Made by a program: the position numbers and the translations under genes. The notes under the pieces are model-generated. The model did not search any database and was not told the DNA's origin. It was given only the letters and a program-made list of their open reading frames with translations. Shown piece after piece: positions 17,067 to 27,291 of a stretch of 64,000 bases of DNA (positions are counted from its first letter, which is position 1; the number at the start of each line of letters is the position of its first letter). This DNA is from an uncultured Muribaculaceae bacterium (GTDB taxonomy: Bacteria > Bacteroidota > Bacteroidia > Bacteroidales > Muribaculaceae). Where the stretch lies: contig CAJTQV010000006.1 in the NCBI GenBank assembly GCA_910578385.1, forward strand, positions 1 to 64,000. Direction: 5' to 3'.

Positions 17067-19169
17067 TCAATTAACCTTTTTTATCTTTACGGCTGCTCCT
17101 CCGCCCGAGGCGAGGTTCAGCTTAAGTTTGCTCTTGCTGTTCACTTTCACCTCGCGGATACGGTAAGCCTGCGGATTCTCTTTCCAGTCGGCACCGGGCG
17201 CATCCTCATAGACGGTTGCCACAAACTTCTCCCCCTTGGGAAGGAAGTCGAGGCTCACTGTCGCCATGCGGGGTGTCTCGTCGGTTATCGCGCCAAGATA
17301 CCAGTCGTCCGAGTGCTTGTCCTGACGTGCCACGGTGATGTAGCGTGCCGGCTCAGCCTCAAGGTAGCGTGAGTCTTTCCAGTCCACAGGCACATCCTCG
17401 ATAAACTTGAACGCGTCGGCAAACCGCTCGTAGTTCTCCGGAAGGTCACAGGCCATCTGCATCGGCGACGGCATCGTCAGGTAGAGGGCCAGCTGGCGGG
17501 CCAAGGTGGTCATGGCCTGTCCGGTCTTACCCTCGCCATAGGTGCTGAGACGGGTCTCGAACAGACCGGGCGTGTAGTCCATCGGGCCTCCCTTCAGACG
17601 TGTGAAGGGGAGGATACATGTGTGGCTCGGCGGGTTGCCTCCCATCGACTCGAACTCGCCGCCACGTGCCGACTCCTGGGCGAGCCAGTTCGGATAGGTG
17701 CGGCAAAGACCGGTCGGACGGGGTGCCTCATGGCTGTCTATCATAATTTTGTAATCGGCGGCGCGGTCTATCACGTAGTTGGCGTGATCTACCATCCATT
17801 GCGAAGTGTGATGCTCCGAACGTGGGATTATTGCTCCCACATATCCGGTCTTCACCGCATCGTAGTTGTTCTCTTTCATGAATGTGAAGGCACGCTCCAG
17901 CTGACGCTCGTAGTCAACTGCATTGGCTGCCGTCTCATGGTGCATGATCATCTTCACACCTTTCGACTTGGCATAGTCGCGCAGATGTTCGAGGTCGAAG
18001 TCGGGATAGGGCTTGTCAAACAGGAACTGGCGGTTCTTGCGGTAGCTGCACCAGTCCTCCCAGCCTTCGTTCCAGCCCTCCACAAGCACGCCGTCTATGC
18101 CGTGGGCAGCTGCGAAGTCTATGTATTTCTTCACGTTCTCGGTGTTGGCCGGATGTCGCCCGTTGCTTGGCAGTTTGCTGTAGTCGGTCACGCCGGGCTT
18201 GGCGCGGTAGTCGTCTGAATAGGCCCAGGTCTTCTGCGTGCCGGTGAACATCTCCCACCACACACCTACGAACTTCATCGGCTTGATCCAGCTCGTATCT
18301 TCGATCTTGCAGGGCTCGTTGAGGTTGAGCACCATCTGAGAGGCGAGTATGTCGCGCGCATCGTCGCTCACGATCATGGTGCGCCAGGGAGTGTTGAAGG
18401 GGAGCTGTATGTAGGCTTTCACGCCGTGACAGTCGGGCACGAGGTGCGAGCGCATCGAGTGTTTCTTGGTGTCAACGTCGAGCAGCATGGCGGCGTAACC
18501 CACGAGTGCCGCCTCATGCAGGTTGATGTACATGCCGTCGGCTGTCTTCATCAGCATCGGGGTCTGGATGGTGGTGCCTCCGGTGCGCTGTGCCTCGGAA
18601 TGACGGCGGTAACTGCCAAGTGCCTTCTCCAGGTCGCTGAAAGTGGTCTCGGAGAAGAGATACTCGTCGGTATCATAGTCGCCGGGTATGCACCACATGG
18701 TGTGGTCGCCGCTGAAGTTGAATTCTGTCGCCTCGTCACGCACGGTGAGGTAGTTGGCATTGTCCTGACGGGGCAGCTCGTAGCGGAAACCGAGGCCGTC
18801 GTCCGACAGCCTGAAGCGGAGTGTCATCACGCGTTCGGGTGTGCCACCCTTGAGATTCACGGCCAGCTCGTTGTAGTGGTCACGTATGTTGGCATACTCG
18901 CCCCATACGGGCTGCCATGTCTCGTCGACGCTGCGTGTCTCGGTTCCCTCTATTCTGAATCCTTTGCCGAAGTCCATCTCGTCGGCTGTCAGTCCGAGGT
19001 GACTGCCGGTCACTACCGGCTTCCCTTTGTATGTGAGTGAATAGACGGGGGTTCCCGCACCGTCCACATCCACGGTCAGAGCGAATGCTCCCGACGGCGA
19101 TGTCAGGTCTGCCGCCGCCGCTGTGGTAGCGGCGGCGAGCAGTACAGACGATAAGATTCCTATTCTCAT
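17067..19169 (-). CDS. susB: GH97 alpha-glucosidase (SusB-like)
   Basis: 700 aa, near the family length of about 700-740. The signal peptide ends near TAAAADL. The N-terminal beta-super-sandwich is followed by a TIM barrel with DGVLVEGWNEGWEDW, SHEAPRPTG and ARGGEFE. The Glu residues in the last two segments match the general base and acid described for inverting SusB-type GH97 enzymes, so an inverting alpha-glucosidase that trims malto-oligosaccharides in the periplasm is expected. It is the last gene of the starch locus, 20 bp after the GH13 gene. Confidence 0.93.
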   Translation of the reverse strand: MRIGILSSVLLAAATTAAAADLTSPSGAFALTVDVDGAGTPVYSLTYKGKPVVTGSHLGLTADEMDFGKGFRIEGTETRSVDETWQPVWGEYANIRDHYNELAVNLKGGTPERVMTLRFRLSDDGLGFRYELPRQDNANYLTVRDEATEFNFSGDHTMWCIPGDYDTDEYLFSETTFSDLEKALGSYRRHSEAQRTGGTTIQTPMLMKTADGMYINLHEAALVGYAAMLLDVDTKKHSMRSHLVPDCHGVKAYIQLPFNTPWRTMIVSDDARDILASQMVLNLNEPCKIEDTSWIKPMKFVGVWWEMFTGTQKTWAYSDDYRAKPGVTDYSKLPSNGRHPANTENVKKYIDFAAAHGIDGVLVEGWNEGWEDWCSYRKNRQFLFDKPYPDFDLEHLRDYAKSKGVKMIMHHETAANAVDYERQLERAFTFMKENNYDAVKTGYVGAIIPRSEHHTSQWMVDHANYVIDRAADYKIMIDSHEAPRPTGLCRTYPNWLAQESARGGEFESMGGNPPSHTCILPFTRLKGGPMDYTPGLFETRLSTYGEGKTGQAMTTLARQLALYLTMPSPMQMACDLPENYERFADAFKFIEDVPVDWKDSRYLEAEPARYITVARQDKHSDDWYLGAITDETPRMATVSLDFLPKGEKFVATVYEDAPGADWKENPQAYRIREVKVNSKSKLKLNLASGGGAAVKIKKVN

Positions 19170-19189
19170 GTTTTATCCTTCTGAAAAGT

Positions 19190-20524
19190 TTATTTCATGT
19201 ATATTACGTAACCGTATGCGTCGAGTGTCATGACGGTCGGCACGGTTGTCTCGCCACCGTTCAAGAGGTCGGTCATGGTCTCTCCCGCCAATGTGATCGG
19301 GGTCTTGACGCTCTGCTCGCTGCCGGTGGTGTTGACCATCACGAGCATCTTCTGTTCGGGTGTGGCGCGTGTGAACACTGCCGCCTTGGCGTTGGCATAG
19401 GTGGTAAGCTCGCCGCGTCTCACTTCGGCTGTCGTGCGGTATGCCGCGTTGATGGCCTTGAACTCCGCACGTTTGGTGGCCGACCATGTCATCGGCTGGT
19501 AGTTGAAGAAGTTGAGTGTGCCGCTCAGATTGTCGGCGTCCATCGCAGAGTAGATCATCGGCGTGCCGTTGAGCATGGCTGTCAGCACATATGCGGCAGG
19601 TATGGCCTCGATTGAGCCGTAGGTGCCCTCTATGCTGTTCTCTGCCGCGAAGTCATGGTTGAAAGTGTAGCGGAGCAGATCCTTCCCTTCGGGTACATTC
19701 TTCCATGTCTCGGCCGCCTTGCTGAAGAGGTCGGCGGGTTTGCCGCCGTTGAACACTCCCGACATCGCGGGCGCGAAGTTCCAGTCATAAATTTTGTCGA
19801 AGCCGTCGGCATAGTAGCCTGTGTCGGCTGTCTCGCCAAGCATCTCCAGTTCAGGTTTCACGGCACGGAGTGCTTCGATGGCGTGTGACCAGAACTCATG
19901 GCCCGGTCCGTCTGTATAGTCGCAGCGGAAACCGTCGATGTCTCCCTGCTCCACCCAGTATTTCATCGCGTCGATCATCGCGGCCTCTGTATCGGGGTTG
20001 CTGAAATCGAGCTGTGCCACATCGCTCCACACCGAAGCCTGCTGTATGTTACCGGCTGCGTCGCGCACATAATATTCCGGATGTTCCGTAGTCCAGCTGT
20101 GGTCCCAGGCCGTATGGTTGGCCACCCAGTCGAGCATCACTTTCATGCCTGCCCCGTGGGCTGCCTCGACGAGTGCCTTGAAGTCGGACATGGTGCCGTA
20201 CTTGCTGTTGACGCTCTTGTAGTCGCGTATGCAGTAGGGGGAGCCGATGGCATCTTTCTCGCCGGGCTGCTGCACGGGCATCACCCAGAGCACGTCGCAA
20301 CCCATGGCGGCTATATCCTTGACCTGGGCGGTGAGGGCGGCCAGACAGTTGTCGTTGGCGAAAAAACGGGGGTTGGCCTGATAGATGACCTCCTGCGATA
20401 CCTCCGCCCCGACTGCGGGGGCGGAAGGATTCGCGGGCATCTCCATATTGTTCGACTCGCAGGCTGCGAGTCCTGTCGCTGCAAGGGCTATTGCAAAAGC
20501 CTTGCCGATATATCCTGCTTTCAT
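19190..20524 (-). CDS. GH13 alpha-amylase-type lipoprotein
   Basis: 444 aa. Lipoprotein signal with Cys at 22 (LAACESN). The GH13 regions are in order: DWVANH (I), GFRCD with the nucleophile Asp (II), LGETAD with the acid/base Glu (III) and FNHDF (IV). It is short compared with SusG and lacks an obvious inserted starch-binding module. It probably cleaves starch or maltodextrin at the cell surface or in the periplasm. Its ATG overlaps the stop of the upstream starch-binding gene by four bases, implying translational coupling. Confidence 0.92.
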   Translation of the reverse strand: MKAGYIGKAFAIALAATGLAACESNNMEMPANPSAPAVGAEVSQEVIYQANPRFFANDNCLAALTAQVKDIAAMGCDVLWVMPVQQPGEKDAIGSPYCIRDYKSVNSKYGTMSDFKALVEAAHGAGMKVMLDWVANHTAWDHSWTTEHPEYYVRDAAGNIQQASVWSDVAQLDFSNPDTEAAMIDAMKYWVEQGDIDGFRCDYTDGPGHEFWSHAIEALRAVKPELEMLGETADTGYYADGFDKIYDWNFAPAMSGVFNGGKPADLFSKAAETWKNVPEGKDLLRYTFNHDFAAENSIEGTYGSIEAIPAAYVLTAMLNGTPMIYSAMDADNLSGTLNFFNYQPMTWSATKRAEFKAINAAYRTTAEVRRGELTTYANAKAAVFTRATPEQKMLVMVNTTGSEQSVKTPITLAGETMTDLLNGGETTVPTVMTLDAYGYVIYMK

Positions 20525-21981
20525 TTTCTTCTCTTGATTATTTTGGCTATCGCCGAACCGGTTTCGGCGCTGAAGGTATAGTCTTTGTCGAGTGTGATGG
20601 TGGCGGCGTCATACTGGGTGCCGTTGTTGTCGTTGAAGATGAGGTTCTCGGTCTCACCGTCACCTGCTACGTTCCACACCTTGTAGGTCACACCTGCGAT
20701 TGTGGTCACTTTGTCACACTCGCGTCCGGGCCATCCGCCGAACACCTCTTTGTCTCCCCACGCATAGATGTAGAGGCTGTCCCATCCGGTGTTGTCCTCC
20801 ACATAGATGCTGTAGTAGGTCGCGTCCGGGTCTTCGGGAGTGTTGGGCTCGTCGGGTGTGCCGGGGTCAACCGGAGTGTCGCCCGAGGGCTGGTAGGTGG
20901 CCGGGTCGATTTCGGTGGCCTTGCCATCTTTCAGCTCGATGTACACGTCACGGTCACATGCAAACACCACAGCGTCGTCAATCTGTGTGCCGTTGCCGTC
21001 GTTGAGTATGACATGCTCGTTCTGGCCGACGTTGGCTGCACCGAGGTCGAAGTATTTATAGGTCACTCCGTTCACGGTCTGTGTGCCGGTCACGGCCATG
21101 CCGGGCCATGCGCCGTTCAGGTCGTTGGTGTCGCCCCACATGTAGAGGTAGAGGTCATCCCATCCGCTCTGGTCGTACACGAACACTGCGAATCCGTCAT
21201 GCTCCACGCTTCCGGCCGGGTCATATTCCACCACGCCGTCGGGTGTCAGCTCAAGGTAGTAGTCCTTGTCGAGCGTCACGCTGTAGTCTGCAAGCTGGTT
21301 GCCGTTGTTGTCGTTGAAGATCAGGTTGAGGTTCAAGCCTGCGTTGCCGGCTCCGGTGTCGAAGTATTTCATCATGACTCCATCGACCATCTCGTTTCCG
21401 GTCGGTGCCATGCCGGGCCATGCGCCGAATGCCTCGGTGTCGCCCCAGGCGTACATGTACAGGTCTTCGTAACCGCTGTTGTCAACCACATAGATCACAT
21501 GACCGTCATGTACAATCTCCTCATCGTCGCCGCTGCTGAATCCGTTCACCCATTTGGCTACGCTTACGTTTATGCGGCTTCCTGTCGCGGGTGCCTCGGT
21601 GTGAAGTACCGGTGCCTTGTCTATGTCGCATTCGGCTCCCTGGTCTTTCGAAACGAAGTAGTAGCCGTCTGCGAGCGAGCCGCCATTGAGGTCGGCGGGA
21701 TTCACGTAGATTCCCCACTTGGCATCGGTGGCGGCGGCTTTCTCAAGCTCCCATAAGGGATTGCCGACAGCGCCTTCCTCTCCTCCGTTGAATTCTCCCA
21801 CAAGGTAGATGTGGTCGGTGGGGAGTGTGCCCTGCGGAACTATCACCTCAAGCAGCTGATAGCCTTCGCGGGTCGGGAACTGTGGAAGTTCCGCGTCGAA
21901 GATTATATCTTCCTTGCTGCATGCTCCCAGCAACGGCAGCATGAGCAGTGTCATCAGAATCGATATATATGTCTTTTTCAT
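20521..21981 (-). CDS. SusE/SusF-like starch-binding lipoprotein with three repeated binding modules
   Basis: 486 aa. Signal peptide with Cys at 21 (LLGACSKED). An N-terminal SusE/F-type beta domain (about 25-170) is followed by three homologous modules of about 90-100 residues, each starting LYxYxWGD and containing GAWPGM or GGWPGR and a LIFNDNNG-like strand, the pattern of CBM26-type starch-binding modules. The last two are separated by a Pro/Asp/Thr-rich linker (about 355-390). It should hold starch at the surface for the SusC/SusD pair. Confidence 0.9.
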   Translation of the reverse strand: MKKTYISILMTLLMLPLLGACSKEDIIFDAELPQFPTREGYQLLEVIVPQGTLPTDHIYLVGEFNGGEEGAVGNPLWELEKAAATDAKWGIYVNPADLNGGSLADGYYFVSKDQGAECDIDKAPVLHTEAPATGSRINVSVAKWVNGFSSGDDEEIVHDGHVIYVVDNSGYEDLYMYAWGDTEAFGAWPGMAPTGNEMVDGVMMKYFDTGAGNAGLNLNLIFNDNNGNQLADYSVTLDKDYYLELTPDGVVEYDPAGSVEHDGFAVFVYDQSGWDDLYLYMWGDTNDLNGAWPGMAVTGTQTVNGVTYKYFDLGAANVGQNEHVILNDGNGTQIDDAVVFACDRDVYIELKDGKATEIDPATYQPSGDTPVDPGTPDEPNTPEDPDATYYSIYVEDNTGWDSLYIYAWGDKEVFGGWPGRECDKVTTIAGVTYKVWNVAGDGETENLIFNDNNGTQYDAATITLDKDYTFSAETGSAIAKIIKRRK

Positions 21982-22002
21982 CTGGTTTGTCTGTTACTGG
22001 TA

Positions 22003-23796
22003 TTAGTAGTTGGGATTCTGCACGAGGCCCGGGTTCACCATAAGCGCGGTCTGGGGCAGCGGGTACCACTCATATTTGCGGTCGCGCTTGGCGGGCAGGT
22101 CGCGGTCGTTCTCTGTGGCGCGGCCGAAGAACCACCACTGGCCCTGGGTGAATTTGTCGAAGCGGCGCAGGTCAGTGCGGCGGCGGCGTCCCTCGCCGAG
22201 GAACTCGATACCCCACTCCGAGAGCATCCAGTCAAGGTCGAACTGCGTGAAGCCGGGGCCGGGGTTTTCGATCTCGTTCTTGTCGGTGAAGTAACGTCCG
22301 CGCACAAGGTTCACGAGACGTTTGGCCTCGCCTGAGTTGCCGGCGCGGAGCTCGCACTCGGCGAGTGTGTAGTAAACCTCCGCAAGGCGGAACTCTACCT
22401 CGGCCGAGTTGGTCCATTTGGCTACTGTCGACGGGTACATCGGATATTTGATCAGACGGATTCCGGAGTTGGTCTCACCCCAGCGCGGACTCATGACTGT
22501 CTCAAGGTTGCGGCCGAGGTTCTTGAACGTACCTACCTGGTCCACGTATACAAGCGGCTCTCCCTGACGGTCTGCGTCGGCTTCCAGGGGCTCGCCTGTG
22601 GCACGTGAGTATTGTGTGCCGATCAGGAAGTTGCCCTGCCAGTTGCCTGAATCGTCCACGGCGTGCTGCTGCTTGCGGATGTCTTTGTCTGAGATTCGGT
22701 CCATCACGGCGCCGAGCTTGTCGCCATAGTCGAAGATGAAGCTCTTCGGGTCTGAAGTTCCTCCGTTGGGGAGAAGTGTGCCGCTGTTGTCTTTCGAGGG
22801 TACGAGGCACACGCAGTTCCAGCCCGCATGTCCGTAAAGCTCACAGCCGAACAGTTCGTCGGCATTATAGGGCAGGAACGGTGTGTTGCGGCGGTCGTTG
22901 GTCCACATCTGTGTCTCATCCTGGGCGAAGGCAAACACTACTTCCGGACAGCTCATGTTGTCGATGTTGTAGATTTTGCGGTAATCCGAGGCGAGGTCAT
23001 ATGTGCCGTATTTGCCCGACAGCATCTCGTTGCAGAGTGCGGCACATTCGGCATATCGGTCTTCTCCGGCCCAAAGTTCGGAGTTGAGCAGAAGACGCAT
23101 CTTGATCATGCGGTTCACCATCTGGTTCATGCGGCCGCGTGTCGCGCTGCTGCCATCCTCTTTAAGCATGTCGTCAACGCAATCGTCGAGCTCGTCGGCG
23201 ATGAAATTCCAGACAACCTTGCAGCCGGTGTTGAAGTCTGCGTCGGCCGAGCCGGGAATTTCTCCACCCTTGGCGGTGAAGATAGGCAGTGCGCCTCCCC
23301 AGAGCTCGAAGTTGTTGTAGTATGCCCATGCGCGCATGGTGCGTGCCTCTGCTATGTACGCCTTGAGCTGTGCGTCGGTCATCTTCAGGGTCGCCGGGTC
23401 GATTTCCTCAAGGTCGGCGATCACGTTGTTGCAGAGGCCGATCACAAGCCAGGCTTTCTCCCATGCGTCTTTGATATAGGTCGCCTCGGAGTTCCATGTG
23501 TGGGTCGAGAGCACGAATTTCTGTGCATCGTCCCAGCCCCACGCGCCGCCGTTCCATGTGCGCCATGCTATCTGGTCGGAGGGATATTCGTTCAGGTACC
23601 AGAAGTACTCTAAGAAGCCCTCGGTAGCTCTGTAATAGATGGCCGACAAAGCTCCTTTCACGCTGGCCTCATCCTGATAGTAGGCAGAAGCGTCGATCCG
23701 GTCGTAGGTAACCTCGTCGAGGTCGGTGCAAGACGTTGCACCTATGGTCATTGCAACGGCTGCCAAGGCCGATGCCATATATTTGAATGCTTTCAT
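22003..23796 (-). CDS. susD: SusD-like starch-locus lipoprotein
   Basis: 597 aa. Lipoprotein signal with Cys at 23 (GATSCTDLDE). SusD family segments are visible: CNNVIADLEEIDPATL, EARTMRAWAYYNNFELWG, VEFRLAEVYYTLAECELRAG, and a C-terminal YEWYPLPQTALMVNPGLVQNPNY. It lies 20 bp after the SusC gene and 21 bp before the starch-binding lipoprotein gene. Confidence 0.95.
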   Translation of the reverse strand: MKAFKYMASALAAVAMTIGATSCTDLDEVTYDRIDASAYYQDEASVKGALSAIYYRATEGFLEYFWYLNEYPSDQIAWRTWNGGAWGWDDAQKFVLSTHTWNSEATYIKDAWEKAWLVIGLCNNVIADLEEIDPATLKMTDAQLKAYIAEARTMRAWAYYNNFELWGGALPIFTAKGGEIPGSADADFNTGCKVVWNFIADELDDCVDDMLKEDGSSATRGRMNQMVNRMIKMRLLLNSELWAGEDRYAECAALCNEMLSGKYGTYDLASDYRKIYNIDNMSCPEVVFAFAQDETQMWTNDRRNTPFLPYNADELFGCELYGHAGWNCVCLVPSKDNSGTLLPNGGTSDPKSFIFDYGDKLGAVMDRISDKDIRKQQHAVDDSGNWQGNFLIGTQYSRATGEPLEADADRQGEPLVYVDQVGTFKNLGRNLETVMSPRWGETNSGIRLIKYPMYPSTVAKWTNSAEVEFRLAEVYYTLAECELRAGNSGEAKRLVNLVRGRYFTDKNEIENPGPGFTQFDLDWMLSEWGIEFLGEGRRRRTDLRRFDKFTQGQWWFFGRATENDRDLPAKRDRKYEWYPLPQTALMVNPGLVQNPNY

Positions 23797-23816
23797 TGAT
23801 TTCTTGTCTTTCTGGT

Positions 23817-26800
23817 TTAACGGAAACTGAGTGTCACACCGAATGCAAGCTGAGTGGCCGAAGGATATGCGTCCGAAGCGTCAACTCCGGGGGTGATTCC
23901 GGTCGAGGGGACCATCGAGGGGTCCTTGCCTGTGTATTTGGTGAGTGTGAAGAGATTCTTGGCCGACAGGTAGAGTCTCAGTTTGTCCATGATTTTGCGG
24001 TTCTTGAAGTTGAAGGTGTAACCGAGTGTCACGTTGTCGAGCTTGAAGTAGTCTCCGCGCTCCAGGAAGTATGAGGAGATCACACCGCCGGTGTTCTTCA
24101 CGTCGCGGTCTTTGAGATAGGAGCTGCGGAGCACGTTGTCGGAACCTGAACCGGAGTAACCCATATTGGCGCGGCGCACGTTGAAGATGTCGAATCCGAA
24201 TGCTCCCGAGAAGTTGAGGCTGAGGTCCCAGCCTTTCCATGCCATGTTGTTGTTCCACGACAGGAAGTGCTCGGGTGCGCCGTTGCCGATGTAACGCTTG
24301 TCGTCGGGCTGGCCGCTGCTGGCCGGTACGATCTCGCCATCTTTGTTATATATCATGATGTTCCCGAATTCGTCAAGTCCGGCAGCCTCGAAGCCGAAGA
24401 ACTGGCCTACCTTGCCTCCCTCTTCCACACGGAAGTAGTATTCGGTCGTACCCATACCTGCTTTCTGGTAGAGGTCTACGTAGGCCGCCTTGTAGATGTC
24501 GTTGGAGAGTTTGGTCATCCTGGTCTGGCCGTAGGCATAGTTTACTGTGGTCGAGTATGTGAAGGGCTGGTTGACAACTATGTCGCCTGTCAATGAAAGC
24601 TCCACGCCGTAGTTCTTGATTGTTCCCACGTTGACCATGATGTCGTTGTAGATATATGGCGGCTGCGGGGCGGTATAGGTGTAGAGGAGGTCTTTAGAAC
24701 GGCGGTCGAAATATTCAATCGATCCGTGCAGACGGTTCCAGAACATGAAGTCAACACCGATGTTGAGCGAGGTGGCCTTCTCCCATGCGAGGAGCGGGTT
24801 GGAGTTGTTGGTCGGGTTGTAACCCGGCACCCATTCACCATCCATCAGATAGTTGTTGTTGGTCGGCGAGTAGGTCACGAGTGTCAGGTAGGGGTCGAAG
24901 TCGCAGCGGCCTGTCTCACCATATGAGATACGGGGCTTGATGCTCTGTACCACATCCGATACGGGCTGCATGAACGGCATCTCTGCGATTTCCCATGCCA
25001 CCGATACCGAGGGGAAGGTTCCCCACTTGCGGTCTACACCGAATTTGGAACATCCCTCGTAGCGCACCGATGCGGCTGCGAAGAGCATGTTTTTCCATGC
25101 GTAGTTCACACGGCCGAAGAAACCGGCGATTGTGTATTCTGATTTGCCTGCCCACATGGTGGCCTTGCCTTCCGACAGGTATGTACCGGTGCCGATACCC
25201 CAGTATTTGGGTGAGTCGTAGGGGAAGTCCTGATTGCTCATGCCGTTTCCTTCCCACTGTGTGTTGGTATATGAGTAACCTCCCACGAACTTGATGTCGT
25301 TCCAGTCGTTGTGCCAGTTGTAGTTGGCAATCCACTCCAGTCCGTTGGTGAAGGTGGTGTTGTTCTCTATGCGTGCTATACCGTCAACCTGCGCCCAGTA
25401 TGACTCGCTTGAGTTCGACGGTGTATAATAGTCGTAACGGTCCTGCTCAAGCTGGTAAGAATAGGAGAGGGTTGTCGATACGCTGTTGTGCTCGTCCGAG
25501 AATATGTTGTAGCGCACGTCGGCTGTGCCGAGAAGGTATGTGCGGTTGTGACGGTTGTCTGTCAGCATGAGCGCTCCTACCGGGTTCCATATACCTGAGG
25601 GGGATGTGGCCTGATAGAATGAGCCGTCGCTGTTGTAGACGGGTATTGTCGGGTTCATGCCGAGGGCGGTGTCGAACATGCCGTCGTTGCCATATTTCTC
25701 TTTCACACGGCGTGCGTTGAGAGTGGCGGAGAAACGCAGATGGTTGTCAACGGCGTTGGCCGATACGGCTGCGCGGCCGCCGAATTCCTCGCGGCCTGAA
25801 GCTATGTCGAGACCGTTGGCCTTTTTCCAGTTGACCGATGCGCTGTAGTAGCCACCTTTCGCCAGACCTCCGTCGATTGACAGATACTGGTTTGTGTCAT
25901 AGGCATAGTCGCGGGTGATCTGGTCATACCAGTCGGTCGATGCGCCGTAGTCATTGCCTCGGCGGGCCAACCGCCATTCCGAAGCCGACAGAACCTCCGG
26001 CTTGTCATTGGCCCATGCCATCGATACATATGAATCGTATGTGATGGTGGGAGTGCAGTCTGTGCCTGAGCCTTTCTTGGTGGTTACGAGAATCACACCG
26101 TTCGCGCCGCGTGTACCGTAGATGGCAGCCGAGGCCGCGTCTTTGAGCACTGACATCGATTCGATGTCCTGCGGCGACAGGTTGCGGAGATTTCCGCCGG
26201 CCACACCGTCGATCACGATGAGCGGCTCTGAACCGGCATTGAGCGATGCCGCGCCGCGGATCTGGAGTGATGAGGAGCCGTTGGGGTTAGCCGCAGCCTG
26301 AGTAGATACATTCAGCCCCGCTACCTTGCCCGAGATCATCTCCATGGCATTGTTCATCGCGCCCTGGTTGAAGTCTTTCTTGTCAACCTGCACGATTGAG
26401 CTTGAGACCTCCTTGCGGCTCAGTGAACCGTAACCGACAACCACCACTTCATTAAGTATCGCGCTGTCTTCCGACATCATGATATCGATTGTGGTGCGTC
26501 CTTTCACAGATTCATTCACCTGCTTGTAACCTACATAAGTAAAGGTAAGGGTTGCATTGTCGGCCACATCGGTGAGTGTATAATTACCGTCGATGTCGGT
26601 CGATGTGCCCTTTGCGGTGCCTTTCACGAGCACCGTCACACCAATAAGGGGCTCGCCCGAAGCATCCTTCACGCAACCCTTGATATTGACTTGCGCCGCC
26701 CATGCCGACGGCACAAGCAGCATGGCCAGAACAGTCAGCATTCCGACCGTCCAGGCTCGCATTCTTCCGGTTCCGCCCGCCAGGCTCCGTTTTCCGGTTC

Positions 26801-26837
26801 CGCCTGTCAAGCACCATTTTCCAGTTTGAGTTCTCAT
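23817..26837 (-). CDS. susC: SusC-like TonB-dependent transporter of the starch locus
   Basis: 1006 aa from the ATG at 26837; an in-frame ATG at 26762 (MRAWTVGM) would start directly at a normal signal peptide and give 981 aa. The 25 residues between come from an in-frame 27-bp tandem repeat. After SAWAAQV come the regulatory-like domain (IKGCVKDASGEPLIGVTV), the plug entry LNEVVVVGYGSL, plug segments GKVAGLNVST and IYGTRGANGVILVTTKKG, and a barrel ending GVTLSFR. It transports maltodextrins with the SusD partner; the substrate is inferred from the GH13, GH97 and SusR-like neighbours. Confidence 0.95.
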   Translation of the reverse strand: MRTQTGKWCLTGGTGKRSLAGGTGRMRAWTVGMLTVLAMLLVPSAWAAQVNIKGCVKDASGEPLIGVTVLVKGTAKGTSTDIDGNYTLTDVADNATLTFTYVGYKQVNESVKGRTTIDIMMSEDSAILNEVVVVGYGSLSRKEVSSSIVQVDKKDFNQGAMNNAMEMISGKVAGLNVSTQAAANPNGSSSLQIRGAASLNAGSEPLIVIDGVAGGNLRNLSPQDIESMSVLKDAASAAIYGTRGANGVILVTTKKGSGTDCTPTITYDSYVSMAWANDKPEVLSASEWRLARRGNDYGASTDWYDQITRDYAYDTNQYLSIDGGLAKGGYYSASVNWKKANGLDIASGREEFGGRAAVSANAVDNHLRFSATLNARRVKEKYGNDGMFDTALGMNPTIPVYNSDGSFYQATSPSGIWNPVGALMLTDNRHNRTYLLGTADVRYNIFSDEHNSVSTTLSYSYQLEQDRYDYYTPSNSSESYWAQVDGIARIENNTTFTNGLEWIANYNWHNDWNDIKFVGGYSYTNTQWEGNGMSNQDFPYDSPKYWGIGTGTYLSEGKATMWAGKSEYTIAGFFGRVNYAWKNMLFAAASVRYEGCSKFGVDRKWGTFPSVSVAWEIAEMPFMQPVSDVVQSIKPRISYGETGRCDFDPYLTLVTYSPTNNNYLMDGEWVPGYNPTNNSNPLLAWEKATSLNIGVDFMFWNRLHGSIEYFDRRSKDLLYTYTAPQPPYIYNDIMVNVGTIKNYGVELSLTGDIVVNQPFTYSTTVNYAYGQTRMTKLSNDIYKAAYVDLYQKAGMGTTEYYFRVEEGGKVGQFFGFEAAGLDEFGNIMIYNKDGEIVPASSGQPDDKRYIGNGAPEHFLSWNNNMAWKGWDLSLNFSGAFGFDIFNVRRANMGYSGSGSDNVLRSSYLKDRDVKNTGGVISSYFLERGDYFKLDNVTLGYTFNFKNRKIMDKLRLYLSAKNLFTLTKYTGKDPSMVPSTGITPGVDASDAYPSATQLAFGVTLSFR
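26765..26818. repeat. In-frame 27-bp tandem repeat at the start of the susC gene
   Basis: Two 27-bp units beginning TTCCGGTTCCGCC (26765 and 26792) plus a partial third. On the coding strand each adds nine residues of the type TGGTGKRSL ahead of the probable signal peptide. Confidence 0.8.
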
Positions 26838-27291
26838 GTTGAAGTTATTGTTGTTTAGTTGTTATCACTTCTTGTCAGTTGTTGTTACTGCTATCGGTTG
26901 TTGTTACTGCCCGGCTGTCAGCCATCAACGGTTGTCAGTTGCCATTACCGTCAGCCGTTATCGGTTGTCTGTTGTCGTCACCGCTCAGCCGTTATCAGTT
27001 GTTTTTGATGTTTCCGGTCTGTTTCAGTAGAAACCTACCATTGCGTAGCATGGCGGGCTTGGCCCGCAGGGTGTGGCGCGACCACCGTCGCGCACCGGTC
27101 CCCCTCCCGCCTGCTTTGCATTGCAAAATTCGGCAATAAAAATCACCAAGTCAAATCCATCAAAAGAAAATCAAAATAAATCAAAATATCAATCACAAGT
27201 ATATCAGCTAATTAATGTCAGAAAGAACCCTCAAAAATCAAACCCCTTTTCGACCCATATGTAGCTCCGCCGAACCCCCGCCGAACTTTTC
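26838..27291. other. Starch-locus control region between susR and susC
   Basis: 26838-27010 holds degenerate short repeats built on GTTATCGGTTGT/GTTGTTACTG. One A repeat lies at 27051-27095, and 27115-27260 is AT-rich with many TCAAA/AAATCA words. No TAnnTTTG box was found for the minus-strand susC; the SusR-type regulator encoded next door presumably acts here. Confidence 0.6.
27051..27095 (+). repeat. Repeat family A
   Basis: Full 45-bp copy on the + strand, between two minus-strand genes. Confidence 0.92.

Noticed and set aside
20491..21756. 421-codon plus-strand frame across the starch-binding gene
   Set aside because: Antisense shadow of the SusE/F-like gene; no domain recognised.
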